Part shown: positions 24,593-32,919 of the stretch, piece by piece
Position numbering within the stretch: the stretch's first letter is position 1
Layout of the letters: each line of letters starts with the position of its first letter
Assembly (NCBI RefSeq): GCF_014202115.1
Contig: NZ_JACHFW010000001.1
Location: 1 to 64,000, forward strand
Reading direction: 5' to 3'
DNA length: 64,000 nt
DNA from: Catenibacillus scindens
GTDB taxonomy: Bacteria; Bacillota; Clostridia; Lachnospirales; Lachnospiraceae
Notes under the pieces: generated by a model
Told to the model about the DNA's origin: nothing
Databases searched by the model: none
What the model saw: the letters and a program-made list of their open reading frames with translations, nothing else
Program-made: the position numbers and the translations under genes

Positions 24593-25855
24593 TCACAGGC
24601 GGTCCAGGCTCTGCTTCAGATCTTCTATAATATCTTCCACATTTTCTAGACCCACAGATACCCTCACCATTCCCGGAGTAACCCCGGCGGCTACAAGCTG
24701 TTCATCGGTAAGCTGGCGGTGAGTGGCGCTGGCCGGATGAAGGACGCATGTGCGGATATCCGCTACATGGACTTCGTTTGAAGCCATTTTAAGACCGTCC
24801 ATAAATTCAACGGCCTTATCCCTTCCGCCTTTGATCACAATAGAGATCACCCCGGAGCAGCCTTTAGGCAGATATTTTTTCGCCCGTTCATGATCCGGAT
24901 CGCTCTCCAGACCGGGATACTTGACCGACTCAATCTTATCGCTGCCCTCAAGGAAACGGGCTACTTTAAGAGCGTTGCTGCAATAACGCTCCATGCGCAC
25001 CGGAAGTGTCTCCAGTCCAAGATTTAACAGGAAGGATGAGTGGGCGGCTGGATAAGCGCCAAAATCTCTCATTAACTGCATGCGGGCCTTAATAATATAG
25101 GCTGCTCTGCCAAAGTCTTTGGTATAGATCACTCCGTGATAAGTTTCATCCGGCTCTGTAAACTCAGGAAATTTCCCGCAAGTCCAGTCAAAGTTTCCGC
25201 TGTCCACAATTACACCGCCAACCTGAAGGGCATGTCCGTCCATATATTTTGTTGTGGAGTGGGTGACAATATCTGCGCCAAACTCAATAGGTTTGCACAG
25301 CATCGGTGTGGCAAAGGTATTGTCAACAATGAGAGGAACATTATTTTTATGGGCGATGGCCGCCCATCTTTCAATATCAAAGACAACCAGAGCGGGATTA
25401 GCCAGTGTCTCGCCGAAAACCGCTTTTGTATTTGGTTTAAAGGCTTTCTGGATCGTCTCCTCATCGGCGTCGCTATCCACAAAAATACACTCAATGCCCA
25501 GACGCTTTAATGTCGCTGAAAAAAGATTCACTGTGCCGCCATAAATATCAGGCACACTGATAATACTGTCCCCTGCCTTGCACAGATTTAAAACCGCGAA
25601 AAGGTTGGCTGCCTGTCCTGAAGAAGTACACATAGCGCCCACGCCGCCTTCCAGATCAGCAATCTTTTTCTCTACCACTTCTGTTGTAGGATTAGAAAAA
25701 CGGGAATACATATGCTCAGTAGGTAAGTTAAATAAATCGCCGATATGCTCGGTAGAATCAAAGACATAAGTCGTACTCTGCACAATAGGCATAACGCCCG
25801 GGGCACCGTTAGCCGGCGTATATCCAGAGCGGAGGCATTTTGTTTCATCTCTCAT
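24593..25855 (-). CDS. metY: O-acetylhomoserine sulfhydrylase family enzyme
   Basis: A 420-residue PLP enzyme of the Cys/Met metabolism family. It most resembles O-acetyl-L-homoserine aminocarboxypropyltransferase, which makes homocysteine (or methionine) from O-acetylhomoserine and sulfide (or methanethiol). The PLP lysine is in HSTTKYMDGH, and SNPTTEVVEKKIADLEGG, CTSSGQAAN and VDNTFATPMLCKP are conserved. A methionine gamma-lyase cannot be fully excluded. GGAGATTG precedes the start. A family P palindrome lies 28-65 bases upstream; I see no SAM riboswitch. Confidence 0.88.
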   Translation of the reverse strand: MRDETKCLRSGYTPANGAPGVMPIVQSTTYVFDSTEHIGDLFNLPTEHMYSRFSNPTTEVVEKKIADLEGGVGAMCTSSGQAANLFAVLNLCKAGDSIISVPDIYGGTVNLFSATLKRLGIECIFVDSDADEETIQKAFKPNTKAVFGETLANPALVVFDIERWAAIAHKNNVPLIVDNTFATPMLCKPIEFGADIVTHSTTKYMDGHALQVGGVIVDSGNFDWTCGKFPEFTEPDETYHGVIYTKDFGRAAYIIKARMQLMRDFGAYPAAHSSFLLNLGLETLPVRMERYCSNALKVARFLEGSDKIESVKYPGLESDPDHERAKKYLPKGCSGVISIVIKGGRDKAVEFMDGLKMASNEVHVADIRTCVLHPASATHRQLTDEQLVAAGVTPGMVRVSVGLENVEDIIEDLKQSLDRL

Positions 25856-25882
25856 GTAATCAATCTCCTATCTGTTAAATTA

Positions 25883-25920
25883 TAACAATCCAGCCCCATC
25901 CCTGATAGCTGAACTGTTAC
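25883..25920. repeat. family P palindrome upstream of metY
   Basis: TAACAATCCAGC (25883-25894) faces AGCTGAACTGTTAC (25907-25920) around CCCATCCCTGAT, the same inner motif as at 6959-6968. Confidence 0.7.
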
Positions 25921-26029
25921 TTTAGATTCTATTTCTGTTTAATCATAACATATTTAAGGCAAATAGCCAATGACTTTTCATAAATCCTTGTCCTTTTGCT
26001 CCGCCCCATTCGCAAATCCCTGTATCTAT

Positions 26030-26059
26030 GGTATAATAGCCGCAAAGCGCTATTATACC
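26030..26059 (+). promoter_or_regulatory. palindrome containing a TATAAT box, upstream of the DUF6062 gene
   Basis: GGTATAATAGC (26030-26040) pairs with GCTATTATACC (26049-26059). TATAAT fits a -10 box but no good -35 is seen. CTATGGTATAATA recurs at 28718-28730 before the phosphopantetheinyl transferase gene. Confidence 0.5.
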
Positions 26060-26117
26060 GCGGCGTTCGCCAAATGGACGCGTAAGCGCGTCCGCTTGGC
26101 TCACTGCCGCAGGAATA
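26060..26117. repeat. family N structured repeat, full copy 2
   Basis: Nested stems: GCGGC (26060-26064) with GCCGC (26106-26110); GCCAA (26069-26073) with TTGGC (26096-26100); GGACGCG (26076-26082) with CGCGTCC (26087-26093). It lies in the leader of the DUF6062 gene. Confidence 0.75.
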
Positions 26118-26141
26118 AACGAAAAAAGGAAGGAGAAATTT

Positions 26142-26906
26142 ATGAAAGAAACCATTTACACCATACCTGTTATGGACGCCTTTAACGCGGACGATGAGTG
26201 TCCCTTTTGCTATATTGAGCGGAAACTTGAGCAGGAGGCGGTGGAATTTATTATGGGTCCCGCCTACATGGAAGACGATATCCGTGAGGAGACAGACAAG
26301 CTTGGTTTTTGCCGCCATCACCATAAAATGCTCTACGATTACGGCAACAAACTGGGTACCGCCCTCATGCTCCACACCTATTACCAGAAACTAAATAAAG
26401 ATATGCATGAACAGATCGCCGCTTTCACACCACAAAAAAACGGACCGCTGGCCCGTTTTAAAAAATCATCCTCTTCTTCAGGGGAACCGCAGACAAGTCT
26501 TGGACAGTGGGTGCGCCAAAGAGACGAATCCTGCTACGTCTGCCGACATTTTAAAGAAAAATATCCACGGTATATTGATACCTTTTTGCAACTGGTAACC
26601 GGGAACGCCGAATTTTTCCAGAATTTCTCCAAAGGCAAAGGCTTCTGTCTTCACCACTTCGGCGACATTATTGAGGCCGCCGAAAAAACGCTGTCCAACA
26701 AAGAAAAAGAGAAGTTCTATCCGGTTCTCTTTGAGCGGATGGAGACAAATATGAAGCGCCTTGAGGAGGACGTCTCCTGGTTTGTGGACAAATACGACTA
26801 CCGCAACCGGGAAGCAGACTGGAAAAATTCAAAAGACGCCATCCAGCGGGGCATCCAAAAGCTCACCGGCGGCTACCCCGACGATCCTGTATTTACAAAG
26901 CGCTAA
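26142..26906 (+). CDS. DUF6062 family protein
   Basis: 254 residues of a clostridial family without known function. Two similar Cys/His clusters are visible: ECPFC...FCRHHH in the N-terminal third and SCYVC...FCLHHF in the middle, each of the form C-x2-C...C-x-HH, so two metal (probably zinc) sites are likely. The rest is mainly helical and charged; there is no membrane segment. GGAAGGAG precedes the ATG. It is a single gene converging on nfo. Confidence 0.75.
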   Translation: MKETIYTIPVMDAFNADDECPFCYIERKLEQEAVEFIMGPAYMEDDIREETDKLGFCRHHHKMLYDYGNKLGTALMLHTYYQKLNKDMHEQIAAFTPQKNGPLARFKKSSSSSGEPQTSLGQWVRQRDESCYVCRHFKEKYPRYIDTFLQLVTGNAEFFQNFSKGKGFCLHHFGDIIEAAEKTLSNKEKEKFYPVLFERMETNMKRLEEDVSWFVDKYDYRNREADWKNSKDAIQRGIQKLTGGYPDDPVFTKR

Positions 26907-26933
26907 GACCCCTTTCTTTCCTGGCCGCACTTA

Positions 26934-27830
26934 CTATTCACAGTAACCCTGGCCGATAAAATCATGAAACTTCCGGTCTTTTAACATGGAGATTTCATAT
27001 TTGTAGGGCGGCCAGGACTTTTTAGCATTTTCAGGGTCAGGCACATAAGGCGTCTCAAGGATTTTAGGAACTTCCTCGAAATCTTTATGATGGACAATAT
27101 AGGACAGTGCGTCAAAACCGATGGTGCCGTAGCCGATATTGCTGTGCCGGTCCTTGGCCGCGCCCATAGGATTTTTGCTGTCGTTAATGTGGAAAACACA
27201 AATCTGGTCTTTCCCGATCAACTGATCGAATTTTTGGATCACACCGTCAAAATCATTGACAATATCATAGCCGGCGTCATTGGTGTGGCATGTGTCAAAA
27301 CACACCCTCAGCCACTGATTTTCCCTCACACCGTCGTAGATGGCTGCCAGCTCCTCAAAAGAACATCCCAGCTCACTGCCCTTCCCAGCCATTGTTTCCA
27401 GGGCAATGTACACCCCCAGGTCTTTCGTCATCACATGATTTAAACCTTCTATAACTTTGGCCATGCCGGCTTCCACCCCCGCTCCCACATGGGAGCCTGG
27501 GTGAAGGACCAAAACTTTGCTTCCCATGGCTTTCGTACGCTCAATCTCTTTCTCCAGAAATTCCACTGCCAGGTTGTATGTTTCCTGCTTTACTGAGTTG
27601 CCCAGATTTATAATATAAGGAGCATGGATAATTACATCCAAGATCCCCTGTTCTTTCATATAGGCCCAGCCGGCTTCAATATTTAACTCCTCCACCGGTT
27701 TTCTCCGGGTATTCTGGGGTGCGCCGGTATAAACCATAAACACATTTTCCCCCATAGATGCCGCCTCTTTGGCTGATCCTAAAAACATTTCCTTCCCGCT
27801 CATTCCCACATGGGAACCAATCTTTAACAT
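26934..27830 (-). CDS. nfo: deoxyribonuclease IV (endonuclease IV)
   Basis: A 298-residue zinc AP endonuclease that cuts DNA 5' to abasic sites in base excision repair. Family motifs are visible: IGSHVGMSG at the start, [38 protein letters not shown] and [23 protein letters not shown], holding the three-zinc site. I start it at ATG 27830, preceded by AAGGAGG; the frame opens six codons earlier. It follows the polysaccharide deacetylase gene on the same strand after 33 bases, so the two may share a transcript. Confidence 0.94.
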   Translation of the reverse strand: MLKIGSHVGMSGKEMFLGSAKEAASMGENVFMVYTGAPQNTRRKPVEELNIEAGWAYMKEQGILDVIIHAPYIINLGNSVKQETYNLAVEFLEKEIERTKAMGSKVLVLHPGSHVGAGVEAGMAKVIEGLNHVMTKDLGVYIALETMAGKGSELGCSFEELAAIYDGVRENQWLRVCFDTCHTNDAGYDIVNDFDGVIQKFDQLIGKDQICVFHINDSKNPMGAAKDRHSNIGYGTIGFDALSYIVHHKDFEEVPKILETPYVPDPENAKKSWPPYKYEISMLKDRKFHDFIGQGYCE

Positions 27831-27863
27831 ATCTTCCTCCTTGATCATTTTTTCCCTGAAGTC

Positions 27864-28613
27864 TCAGGGAGATGCCTTTTTGTACACCTTCCCCGGCTCC
27901 AGTGAAATTCCCTTGTTTTCAAACATTTCATCAACTGTGACAAAAGTATATCCATTTTCCATCATTGTGTCAATGGCCATTAAGGCTCCGGCCACACTGT
28001 TTTCAAAAATATCATGGAGCAGTATAATGTCACCCTCCCCGGCGGTTTTCACAATATAATCGGCAATATCCTCTGCCCCCATTCCCGTCCAGTCTCTTGT
28101 ATCCACAGACCACAGAATAACCGGGCTATCCACATTTTCCCTCACACTGGCGCCAATCTCCCCAAAAGGAGGCCGTATAGCAAAATACGCCTCACCCTCA
28201 CTGCCTTCACCGGCTCCTACAGCGGAGAAAATTTCCTCATAACACAATGTTAATTCTTCACAGGCCCCGGCATCAGACATCTGGGCCAGGTTTACATGAT
28301 TAAATGTGTGGTTGCCAATCTGATGGCCCTCTGCGGCCATGCGGACCACAATGTCCCGGTTTTCATCAATCTGTTTGCCAATGAGAAAAAAAGTAGCACG
28401 AACGCCCCTCTCTTTAAGTCCGTCCAGCAGCACATCCGTAGTCCCCGCTTTTGGCCCGTCATCGAAGGTAATAGCCACATATTTTCCTGAGCTTTCGGAA
28501 GTGAAATTTCCCACAAACACACTGGAATCTCCCTGCAAAAAGCTGTAGGTGAGACTGAGAATAACCCCGGCAAAAATAAACCTGAGCATCCGCTTTTTAA
28601 TATTTATTTCCAT
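27864..28613 (-). CDS. polysaccharide deacetylase family protein
   Basis: A 249-residue NodB-fold esterase. An N-terminal hydrophobic helix (FIFAGVILSLTYSFLQG) anchors or secretes it. The catalytic motifs are complete: ITFDDGPKAGT (metal and base Asp), HQIGNHTFNHVNL (metal His pair), RPPFGEIG, WSVDTRDWTG and ILLHDI. The likely substrate is an N-acetylated cell-wall glycan such as peptidoglycan, by analogy with clostridial homologues. It is divergent from the phosphopantetheinyl transferase gene. Confidence 0.9.
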   Translation of the reverse strand: MEINIKKRMLRFIFAGVILSLTYSFLQGDSSVFVGNFTSESSGKYVAITFDDGPKAGTTDVLLDGLKERGVRATFFLIGKQIDENRDIVVRMAAEGHQIGNHTFNHVNLAQMSDAGACEELTLCYEEIFSAVGAGEGSEGEAYFAIRPPFGEIGASVRENVDSPVILWSVDTRDWTGMGAEDIADYIVKTAGEGDIILLHDIFENSVAGALMAIDTMMENGYTFVTVDEMFENKGISLEPGKVYKKASP

Positions 28614-28721
28614 AAAACCATCCGGTTTTGATCAGCTTAAAATAATGTATGTATCCTCCATAAAATCTATACGCCCCATTTCTATCGTTTTTTATCCATC
28701 TTATCTTATCTATCTTTCTAT

Positions 28722-28740
28722 GGTATAATACTATTATACC
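28722..28740 (+). promoter_or_regulatory. palindrome containing a TATAAT box upstream of the transferase gene
   Basis: GGTATAATACTATTATACC is a near-perfect palindrome with TATAAT at 28724-28729. No strong -35 is seen 17 bases upstream (TTATCT). Compare 26030-26059. Confidence 0.5.
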
Positions 28741-28767
28741 CCTCAATGATTCAAAAAGGAGGCTCCT

Positions 28768-29379
28768 ATGGTTACCATTTATCTGAACACCTACGATCCA
28801 TGTCCCCCCGGTGAAAAATATAATACTGAACACAATCTGGGCCGCTCTCTCCTGGTCAAGGGCCTTTATGAACTTTACCATATATCCACAGATACAGACG
28901 CCATCGACACCAGGCTTGAAAAGACCCGGCGGGGAAAACCTTTTCTTAAAGACTATCCCCACATCCATTTTAACATCAGCCATTGCTCCGGTATGGTGGC
29001 CTGCGGTTTTTCTTCCGGTCCTCTTGGCCTTGATCTTGAAAAAGTCAAAGATTTTAAACCTGCCATTTTGCGGAAGGCTCTAACCCGGAAGGAGGCCCAG
29101 GATCTGAATCAATTCAAATCTGACCCATGGCAGTATAATGAATATTTTTTCCGCCTGTGGACACTGAAAGAAAGCCTGATCAAACAATCCGGCGCAGGAC
29201 TGTCCATGCCTCTGACCGACGTCGGCTTTAAACTGGATTTGAGCCAGGAGCCTGTAAAAATCCACTGTTCCCGGCCGGGACTTTACTTTTACCAGCAGCT
29301 TATCTTAAAGGATTATATCCTCTCCCTATGCCTGGAGCATCATGAGGATAGGCCGCCGGTTTTTGTTGTTGACCATTAA
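28768..29379 (+). CDS. 4'-phosphopantetheinyl transferase (Sfp type)
   Basis: 203 residues. The enzyme moves phosphopantetheine from CoA to a serine of carrier proteins. The Sfp-type signature is present: FNISHCSGMVACGF, GLDLEKVKDF (metal site) and RLWTLKESLIKQSGAG (catalytic Lys/Glu). AAAGGAGG lies upstream of the ATG. The window also encodes an acyl carrier-like protein (30800-31039) 1.4 kb away, a plausible substrate, though fatty-acid or non-ribosomal carriers elsewhere are equally possible. Confidence 0.9.
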   Translation: MVTIYLNTYDPCPPGEKYNTEHNLGRSLLVKGLYELYHISTDTDAIDTRLEKTRRGKPFLKDYPHIHFNISHCSGMVACGFSSGPLGLDLEKVKDFKPAILRKALTRKEAQDLNQFKSDPWQYNEYFFRLWTLKESLIKQSGAGLSMPLTDVGFKLDLSQEPVKIHCSRPGLYFYQQLILKDYILSLCLEHHEDRPPVFVVDH

Positions 29380-29381
29380 AA

Positions 29382-29512
29382 AGAATCCTGCTTCACAGGA
29401 TTCTCCACCTGAGGCGGGTCGCGCCGGCAACATTTTCTTCTCCGACCCAGTGCGATTCTGCGCGGAGCGTTTTTTATGTCATAGGAAACACAGTTTCCTA
29501 TGACATAAAAAA
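29382..29512. repeat. family S-like structured repeat, diverged copy 3
   Basis: Hairpin I is AGAATCCTG (29382-29390) with CAGGATTCT (29395-29403). A middle stem GGGTCG/CGACCC starts at 29416, near CGCGCCG. The motif GTGCGATTCTGCGCGGAGCG aligns with GTGCGCATCCTCCCGGAGGG of copy 2. Hairpin III is a 20-bp perfect stem (29470-29489 with 29493-29512). It lies between two convergent genes and its hairpins may double as terminators. Confidence 0.5.
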
Positions 29513-29541
29513 GGCAAAGCCGATTATGACTTTGCCTTTTT
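29508..29541 (+). terminator. bidirectional terminator between the transferase gene and pta
   Basis: AAAAAGGCAAAG (29508-29519) pairs perfectly with CTTTGCCTTTTT (29530-29541); A and T tracts fit both strands. Confidence 0.85.
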
Positions 29542-29558
29542 AGAATCGTTACTATTTA

Positions 29559-30563
29559 TTATTTTTTTGATCCTGCGGCACGGACTGCGGAAATCACCAC
29601 GTTACCTTTGATCTCGGAAACTGGCGCTCCTCTGGAGCAGTCGCAGACAATCTTATTGAAGCCCTGGAGCATTGGTCCGTAAGCGTTGGCATGGCCAAAC
29701 TGCTGGATCAGCTTAACAGCAACATTGCCTACGTTAAGATCCGGCCAGATAACAACGTTTGCCTTGCCGGCAACTTTACTCTCTCTCTTCACTTTCTTAG
29801 CCGCAACTTCGGGAACGATGGCGGCATCTAACTGGAATTCACCGTCGATGTTAAGATCCGGACGCTGCTCGTTGGCAATCTTTAATGCCTCTGTCACTTT
29901 GTCAATCAGCTCGCCCTGGCCGCTTCCCAGTGTGGAATAGCAAACCATAGCGCATCTCGGCTCCCAATCCAGCAATGTGGAAACAGTGTCACAGGCAGAG
30001 ATGGCGATGCTGGCCAGTTCCTCAGCAGAAGGATTGGTGCATACGGCGCTGTCACCTACGGCGAGAAGGGAACCTTCGCTGCCTTCGTATCCCGGAATAT
30101 CGCAAAGACCGATACTGGAAATGGTCTTGATGCCCGGTTTCATGCCGATGATCATCTGTCCGGCTAAAAGCACGTCACCCGTTGTATTGTCGATTCCGGC
30201 AAAAGTAACGTCCGCCTCATCTACAGCCTGCATAACCATAGCGTAGTAAAGCGGGTTAGCCATACGGCGGTTCAATGCCTTTTCTTTCAGAAGACTTGTA
30301 GGAAGAGCTACATACTTTTCAATCAGCTCTGCCTTGTAACCCTCCTCGTTAATATCAACGATCTTAAATACGTTCTCGTCATAGCCTCTCTCAGCCACCA
30401 GCTTTTTGATCTCATCAGCGTCGCCGACAAGGATCGGAACGATGTAGCCGTCTTTTCCGGTTTCGTAAGCGGCCTGCATCATCTTTTCATTGGTGGCTTC
30501 AGGAAATGCTACTCTCTGAGGATTCTGTTTTGCTTTTTCATAAAGCTTATCCAAAATGCTCAT
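29559..30563 (-). CDS. pta: phosphate acetyltransferase
   Basis: A 334-residue short-form enzyme, acetyl-CoA + Pi to acetyl phosphate + CoA, central to acetate formation. Conserved parts include ANPLYYAMVMQAVDEADVTFAG, CTNPSAEELASIAI and LNVGNVAVKLIQQFG. Start ATG 30563 has GGAGG 6 bases upstream and gives MSILDKLYEKAKQN, the usual N-terminus; the open frame upstream crosses repeat DNA. No ackA is adjacent. Instead, acyl carrier-like, DUF35 and thiolase-like genes lie upstream on the same strand, separated by a 166-bp family P element. Confidence 0.93.
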   Translation of the reverse strand: MSILDKLYEKAKQNPQRVAFPEATNEKMMQAAYETGKDGYIVPILVGDADEIKKLVAERGYDENVFKIVDINEEGYKAELIEKYVALPTSLLKEKALNRRMANPLYYAMVMQAVDEADVTFAGIDNTTGDVLLAGQMIIGMKPGIKTISSIGLCDIPGYEGSEGSLLAVGDSAVCTNPSAEELASIAISACDTVSTLLDWEPRCAMVCYSTLGSGQGELIDKVTEALKIANEQRPDLNIDGEFQLDAAIVPEVAAKKVKRESKVAGKANVVIWPDLNVGNVAVKLIQQFGHANAYGPMLQGFNKIVCDCSRGAPVSEIKGNVVISAVRAAGSKK

Positions 30564-30590
30564 TGTCTGACCTCCAATTGTAAATTTTGG

Positions 30591-30756
30591 GTAACGATTC
30601 AGCCATGGGGCTGATTTAATCAAAATGCGGCGCAAGTTTACTTGCAGAGGATTTTTATTAAACCAGACAAATGCGCCAAGCCGATGATTCATCCGCGCTA
30701 ACGGCGCTAAAGCAGCTTTAACTGCGGGAATACAAGATACATGGCTGAACAGTTAC
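30591..30756. mobile_element. family P element, long MITE-like form
   Basis: A 166-bp stretch bounded by inverted ends GTAACGATTCAGCCATG (30591-30607) and ATGGCTGAACAGTTAC (30741-30756), with about 130 bases inside instead of the usual short loop. The interior carries a family N-like piece (GCAGCTTTAACTGCGGGAAT, 30711-30730). It contains no gene and lies between the acyl carrier-like gene and pta. Confidence 0.6.
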
Positions 30757-30799
30757 GATATTAGCAGTCTTTAAATACATTCCCCCCATGGGTCAGTAA

Positions 30800-31039
30800 T
30801 TACATCTGCTCTTCTACTTTATCACAAAGTTCGCCGATTGTCTTGCAGGCTGCTGCAACTGGCAGGGGAACTAATACGTCAAGCTCGTTCTCAATCTCAG
30901 AAACAAGGCCAACCATGATAACGGACGCACCGCCAAGTTCTTCCTTCATATTTGTATCTACGGATAACTCGCTGGCATCCTTATTGTAAGACATTGCAAC
31001 TAATTCAATAACTTTTGCTTCTAATTCTTTTCTGTCCAT
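30800..31039 (-). CDS. acyl carrier-like protein
   Basis: 79 residues with the acidic four-helix pattern of acyl carrier proteins. The serine that would carry phosphopantetheine lies in GGASVIMVGLVSEIE; the usual Asp-Ser-Leu is replaced by Ala-Ser-Val, so modification is probable but not certain. A second difference is Cys in ACKTIGELCDKV. It stands between the DUF35 gene and pta on the same strand, away from fatty-acid synthesis genes, which suggests a dedicated acyl carrier for the neighbouring thiolase-like enzyme. Confidence 0.82.
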   Translation of the reverse strand: MDRKELEAKVIELVAMSYNKDASELSVDTNMKEELGGASVIMVGLVSEIENELDVLVPLPVAAACKTIGELCDKVEEQM

Positions 31040-31131
31040 AATTCCATTAACTCCTTTTTATTTCTGTATCCGTCCGGCAAATCCCAAAGGATATGCCGGA
31101 CGTAAATATGTAAATTTTCAGATGCCGCTCT

Positions 31132-31548
31132 TTATTCTTCGTCCAAAGCGAACACTATCGTCTTATAGCCGTCTCTCTGGAATGTCTCAGCGTGTACAGG
31201 CACCGGAAGTTTGTTGTTTTCCATGATCTCTCTTCTCTTCTTTTTGGTGATGCCTTTAACAACAGCGTTAAAGCAAGCGCCCTCTTCAAGCTCAACCTCA
31301 CCGTAGGCAAAAGCTCCCATCTGAGCGTATTCCGGTTTTGTGGAGAGAGCAGCCGGCATAACAATGGATTTCATCTTGCCTTTGCCGCTGAGTTCCACCC
31401 ACTCTGTCTCCAGGTTTCCGCATGTATTGCAGGCGTATACCGGAGGAAACTCTACGGCGCCGCACACCGGGCATTTACGGCCAAGGAACTTGCCTTCTTC
31501 AAGGCCCTGGTAAAATTTCTCTACGACTTTTTCCAATTTAATAGCCAT
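31132..31548 (-). CDS. Zn-ribbon OB-fold protein (DUF35)
   Basis: 138 residues. An N-terminal helix and a rubredoxin-like zinc ribbon with CPVC (around 26-29) and CNTC (around 40-43) precede an OB-fold (TEWVELSGKGKMKSIV onward). In archaea and some bacteria DUF35 proteins bridge a thiolase to its partner enzyme and bind CoA, passing the acyl group without release. Here the thiolase-like gene lies 15 bases upstream, so the two proteins very likely form a complex. Confidence 0.88.
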   Translation of the reverse strand: MAIKLEKVVEKFYQGLEEGKFLGRKCPVCGAVEFPPVYACNTCGNLETEWVELSGKGKMKSIVMPAALSTKPEYAQMGAFAYGEVELEEGACFNAVVKGITKKKRREIMENNKLPVPVHAETFQRDGYKTIVFALDEE

Positions 31549-31563
31549 TATCCTTACCTCCTG

Positions 31564-32880
31564 TTAATCCATAGTTCTGAGAAGTACAGCAGCTACGTTC
31601 TGAGCGCCGCCGTATCCGCGAAGCATTGTTGTCTTAGGCAGTTTCTTTACCTGACGCTCGCCGCACTCGCCGCGCATCTGCATACACGCTTCATAAATAT
31701 CTGCCAGACCTGAAGCCGCATGGGCATGTCCGAAGGATGTTCTTCCGCCGTTAGTGTTGATCGGCTTGTCGCCGTCATAAGCCGTACGGCCTTCACAGAT
31801 ATATTTCCAACCTTCGCCGTAAGGCAGATATCCCGCGATCTCAGCGGATACCAGGTGAGAAGTAATGATAAAGTCATTGGCAAAAAACAGATCCAATTCT
31901 TCTGGTTTAACGCCGGTCAGTTCATAAACCTGGCGGACAGCTTCCTCTGTGGCGCGGATCTCAAAATGAGGGTTGGTGGCCTCCAGAGCGGAGCATCCGA
32001 TACCGAGAACTTCGATCGGTTTATGTTTAAGATTTTTCGCAATCTGTGGGATCATCTCTGTAGCGCACACAATGGCAGCGGCAGCGCCGTCGCACTTACG
32101 CTCAACACCTTCCATACGGAGGAAATCGCCCATCTTTGGATTATATGGGGAGCGCATATAAGCCATAACATCGTCAAAGCCTTTTTCCTTGGCGATCTCG
32201 GCAAACTCTTTGCGTTCAAGAGCCAGAGGATTCTTAGCGGCATTGCGGCGGTTGTTGATAGCCATCCAGTTTAATGTGTCGTCCATCTCCTGGGCGCTGA
32301 TACCGCGGGTGCGGACATAATCCTCGGCAGCATCGTCATAGATCAGCTCCATAGGTGCCATAAAGCTTCTCGCGTAGTTGCGGTCATAGAGCCATGCTGT
32401 TGTTTTAAGGAACTTCTCCATGGTCATCTTGTCACGCTTATACGGATGTTTCGGTGACTCCACGTTATCGGCCGGTGACGGAGTGCTGTCGCCGAACTCG
32501 ACACAGCCAGTGAGTACACAGTTATATTTGCCGGAAGCAACAGCGTTGGCAGCCTCCTCGATGGCAAGATATCCTGTACAGCATGCCTCTGAATGGTGAA
32601 TATTCGCTTTGCCCTTCATACCAAACCAGTTTGCGATCTGAACACCAGGTGTCAGATAGTTTGAGCCGTTTAACGGGCTGGCCTCACCATGAAAATAAAA
32701 ATCCACGTCCTTGGCAGTGATCCCCGCATCCTCCATAGCTTTCAGCGCCGCATAACCAAACATCTCCCCTTCAGTCAGGCCGTTGGTCTCCGGATTATCC
32801 ACGGTATACATGAATGGTGTACAACCAACACCAATGATTGATACACTTCTTGCATACTTGTTTAACTTTGTGTGATTCAT
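31564..32880 (-). CDS. thiolase-like enzyme (SCP2/acetoacetyl-CoA type)
   Basis: 438 residues from ATG 32880 (AGGAAGGG upstream; the frame opens 12 codons earlier). Thiolase fold: nucleophile Cys in HHSEACCTGYLAIEEA (Cys100 or 101) and the His motif NTNGGRTSFGHAHAASG near the C-terminus. The second catalytic Cys of classical thiolases (CGGG) is replaced: the end reads GYGGAQNVAAVL. This is a feature of SCP2-like and archaeal enzymes that work with DUF35 proteins. It likely joins or cleaves acyl-CoA units together with the next two gene products. Confidence 0.85.
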   Translation of the reverse strand: MNHTKLNKYARSVSIIGVGCTPFMYTVDNPETNGLTEGEMFGYAALKAMEDAGITAKDVDFYFHGEASPLNGSNYLTPGVQIANWFGMKGKANIHHSEACCTGYLAIEEAANAVASGKYNCVLTGCVEFGDSTPSPADNVESPKHPYKRDKMTMEKFLKTTAWLYDRNYARSFMAPMELIYDDAAEDYVRTRGISAQEMDDTLNWMAINNRRNAAKNPLALERKEFAEIAKEKGFDDVMAYMRSPYNPKMGDFLRMEGVERKCDGAAAAIVCATEMIPQIAKNLKHKPIEVLGIGCSALEATNPHFEIRATEEAVRQVYELTGVKPEELDLFFANDFIITSHLVSAEIAGYLPYGEGWKYICEGRTAYDGDKPINTNGGRTSFGHAHAASGLADIYEACMQMRGECGERQVKKLPKTTMLRGYGGAQNVAAVLLRTMD

Positions 32881-32919
32881 TAGAAAATCCCTTCCTTTCT
32901 CCCTTTTTATATTCATAAT

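Noticed and set aside
25856-26141. SAM riboswitch upstream of metY
   Set aside because: The S-box motifs are absent; the region is filled with family P and N repeats and a TATAAT palindrome.
26931-26947. 17-base identity TTACTATTCACAGTAAC with 38797-38813
   Set aside because: A short palindrome; one copy covers the nfo stop codon. Two matches of this length are too little to call a family.
27853-27870. Hairpin TCCCTGA/TCAGGGA between the deacetylase gene and nfo as terminator
   Set aside because: On the minus strand it is followed by A, not T, and it overlaps the end of the coding sequence.
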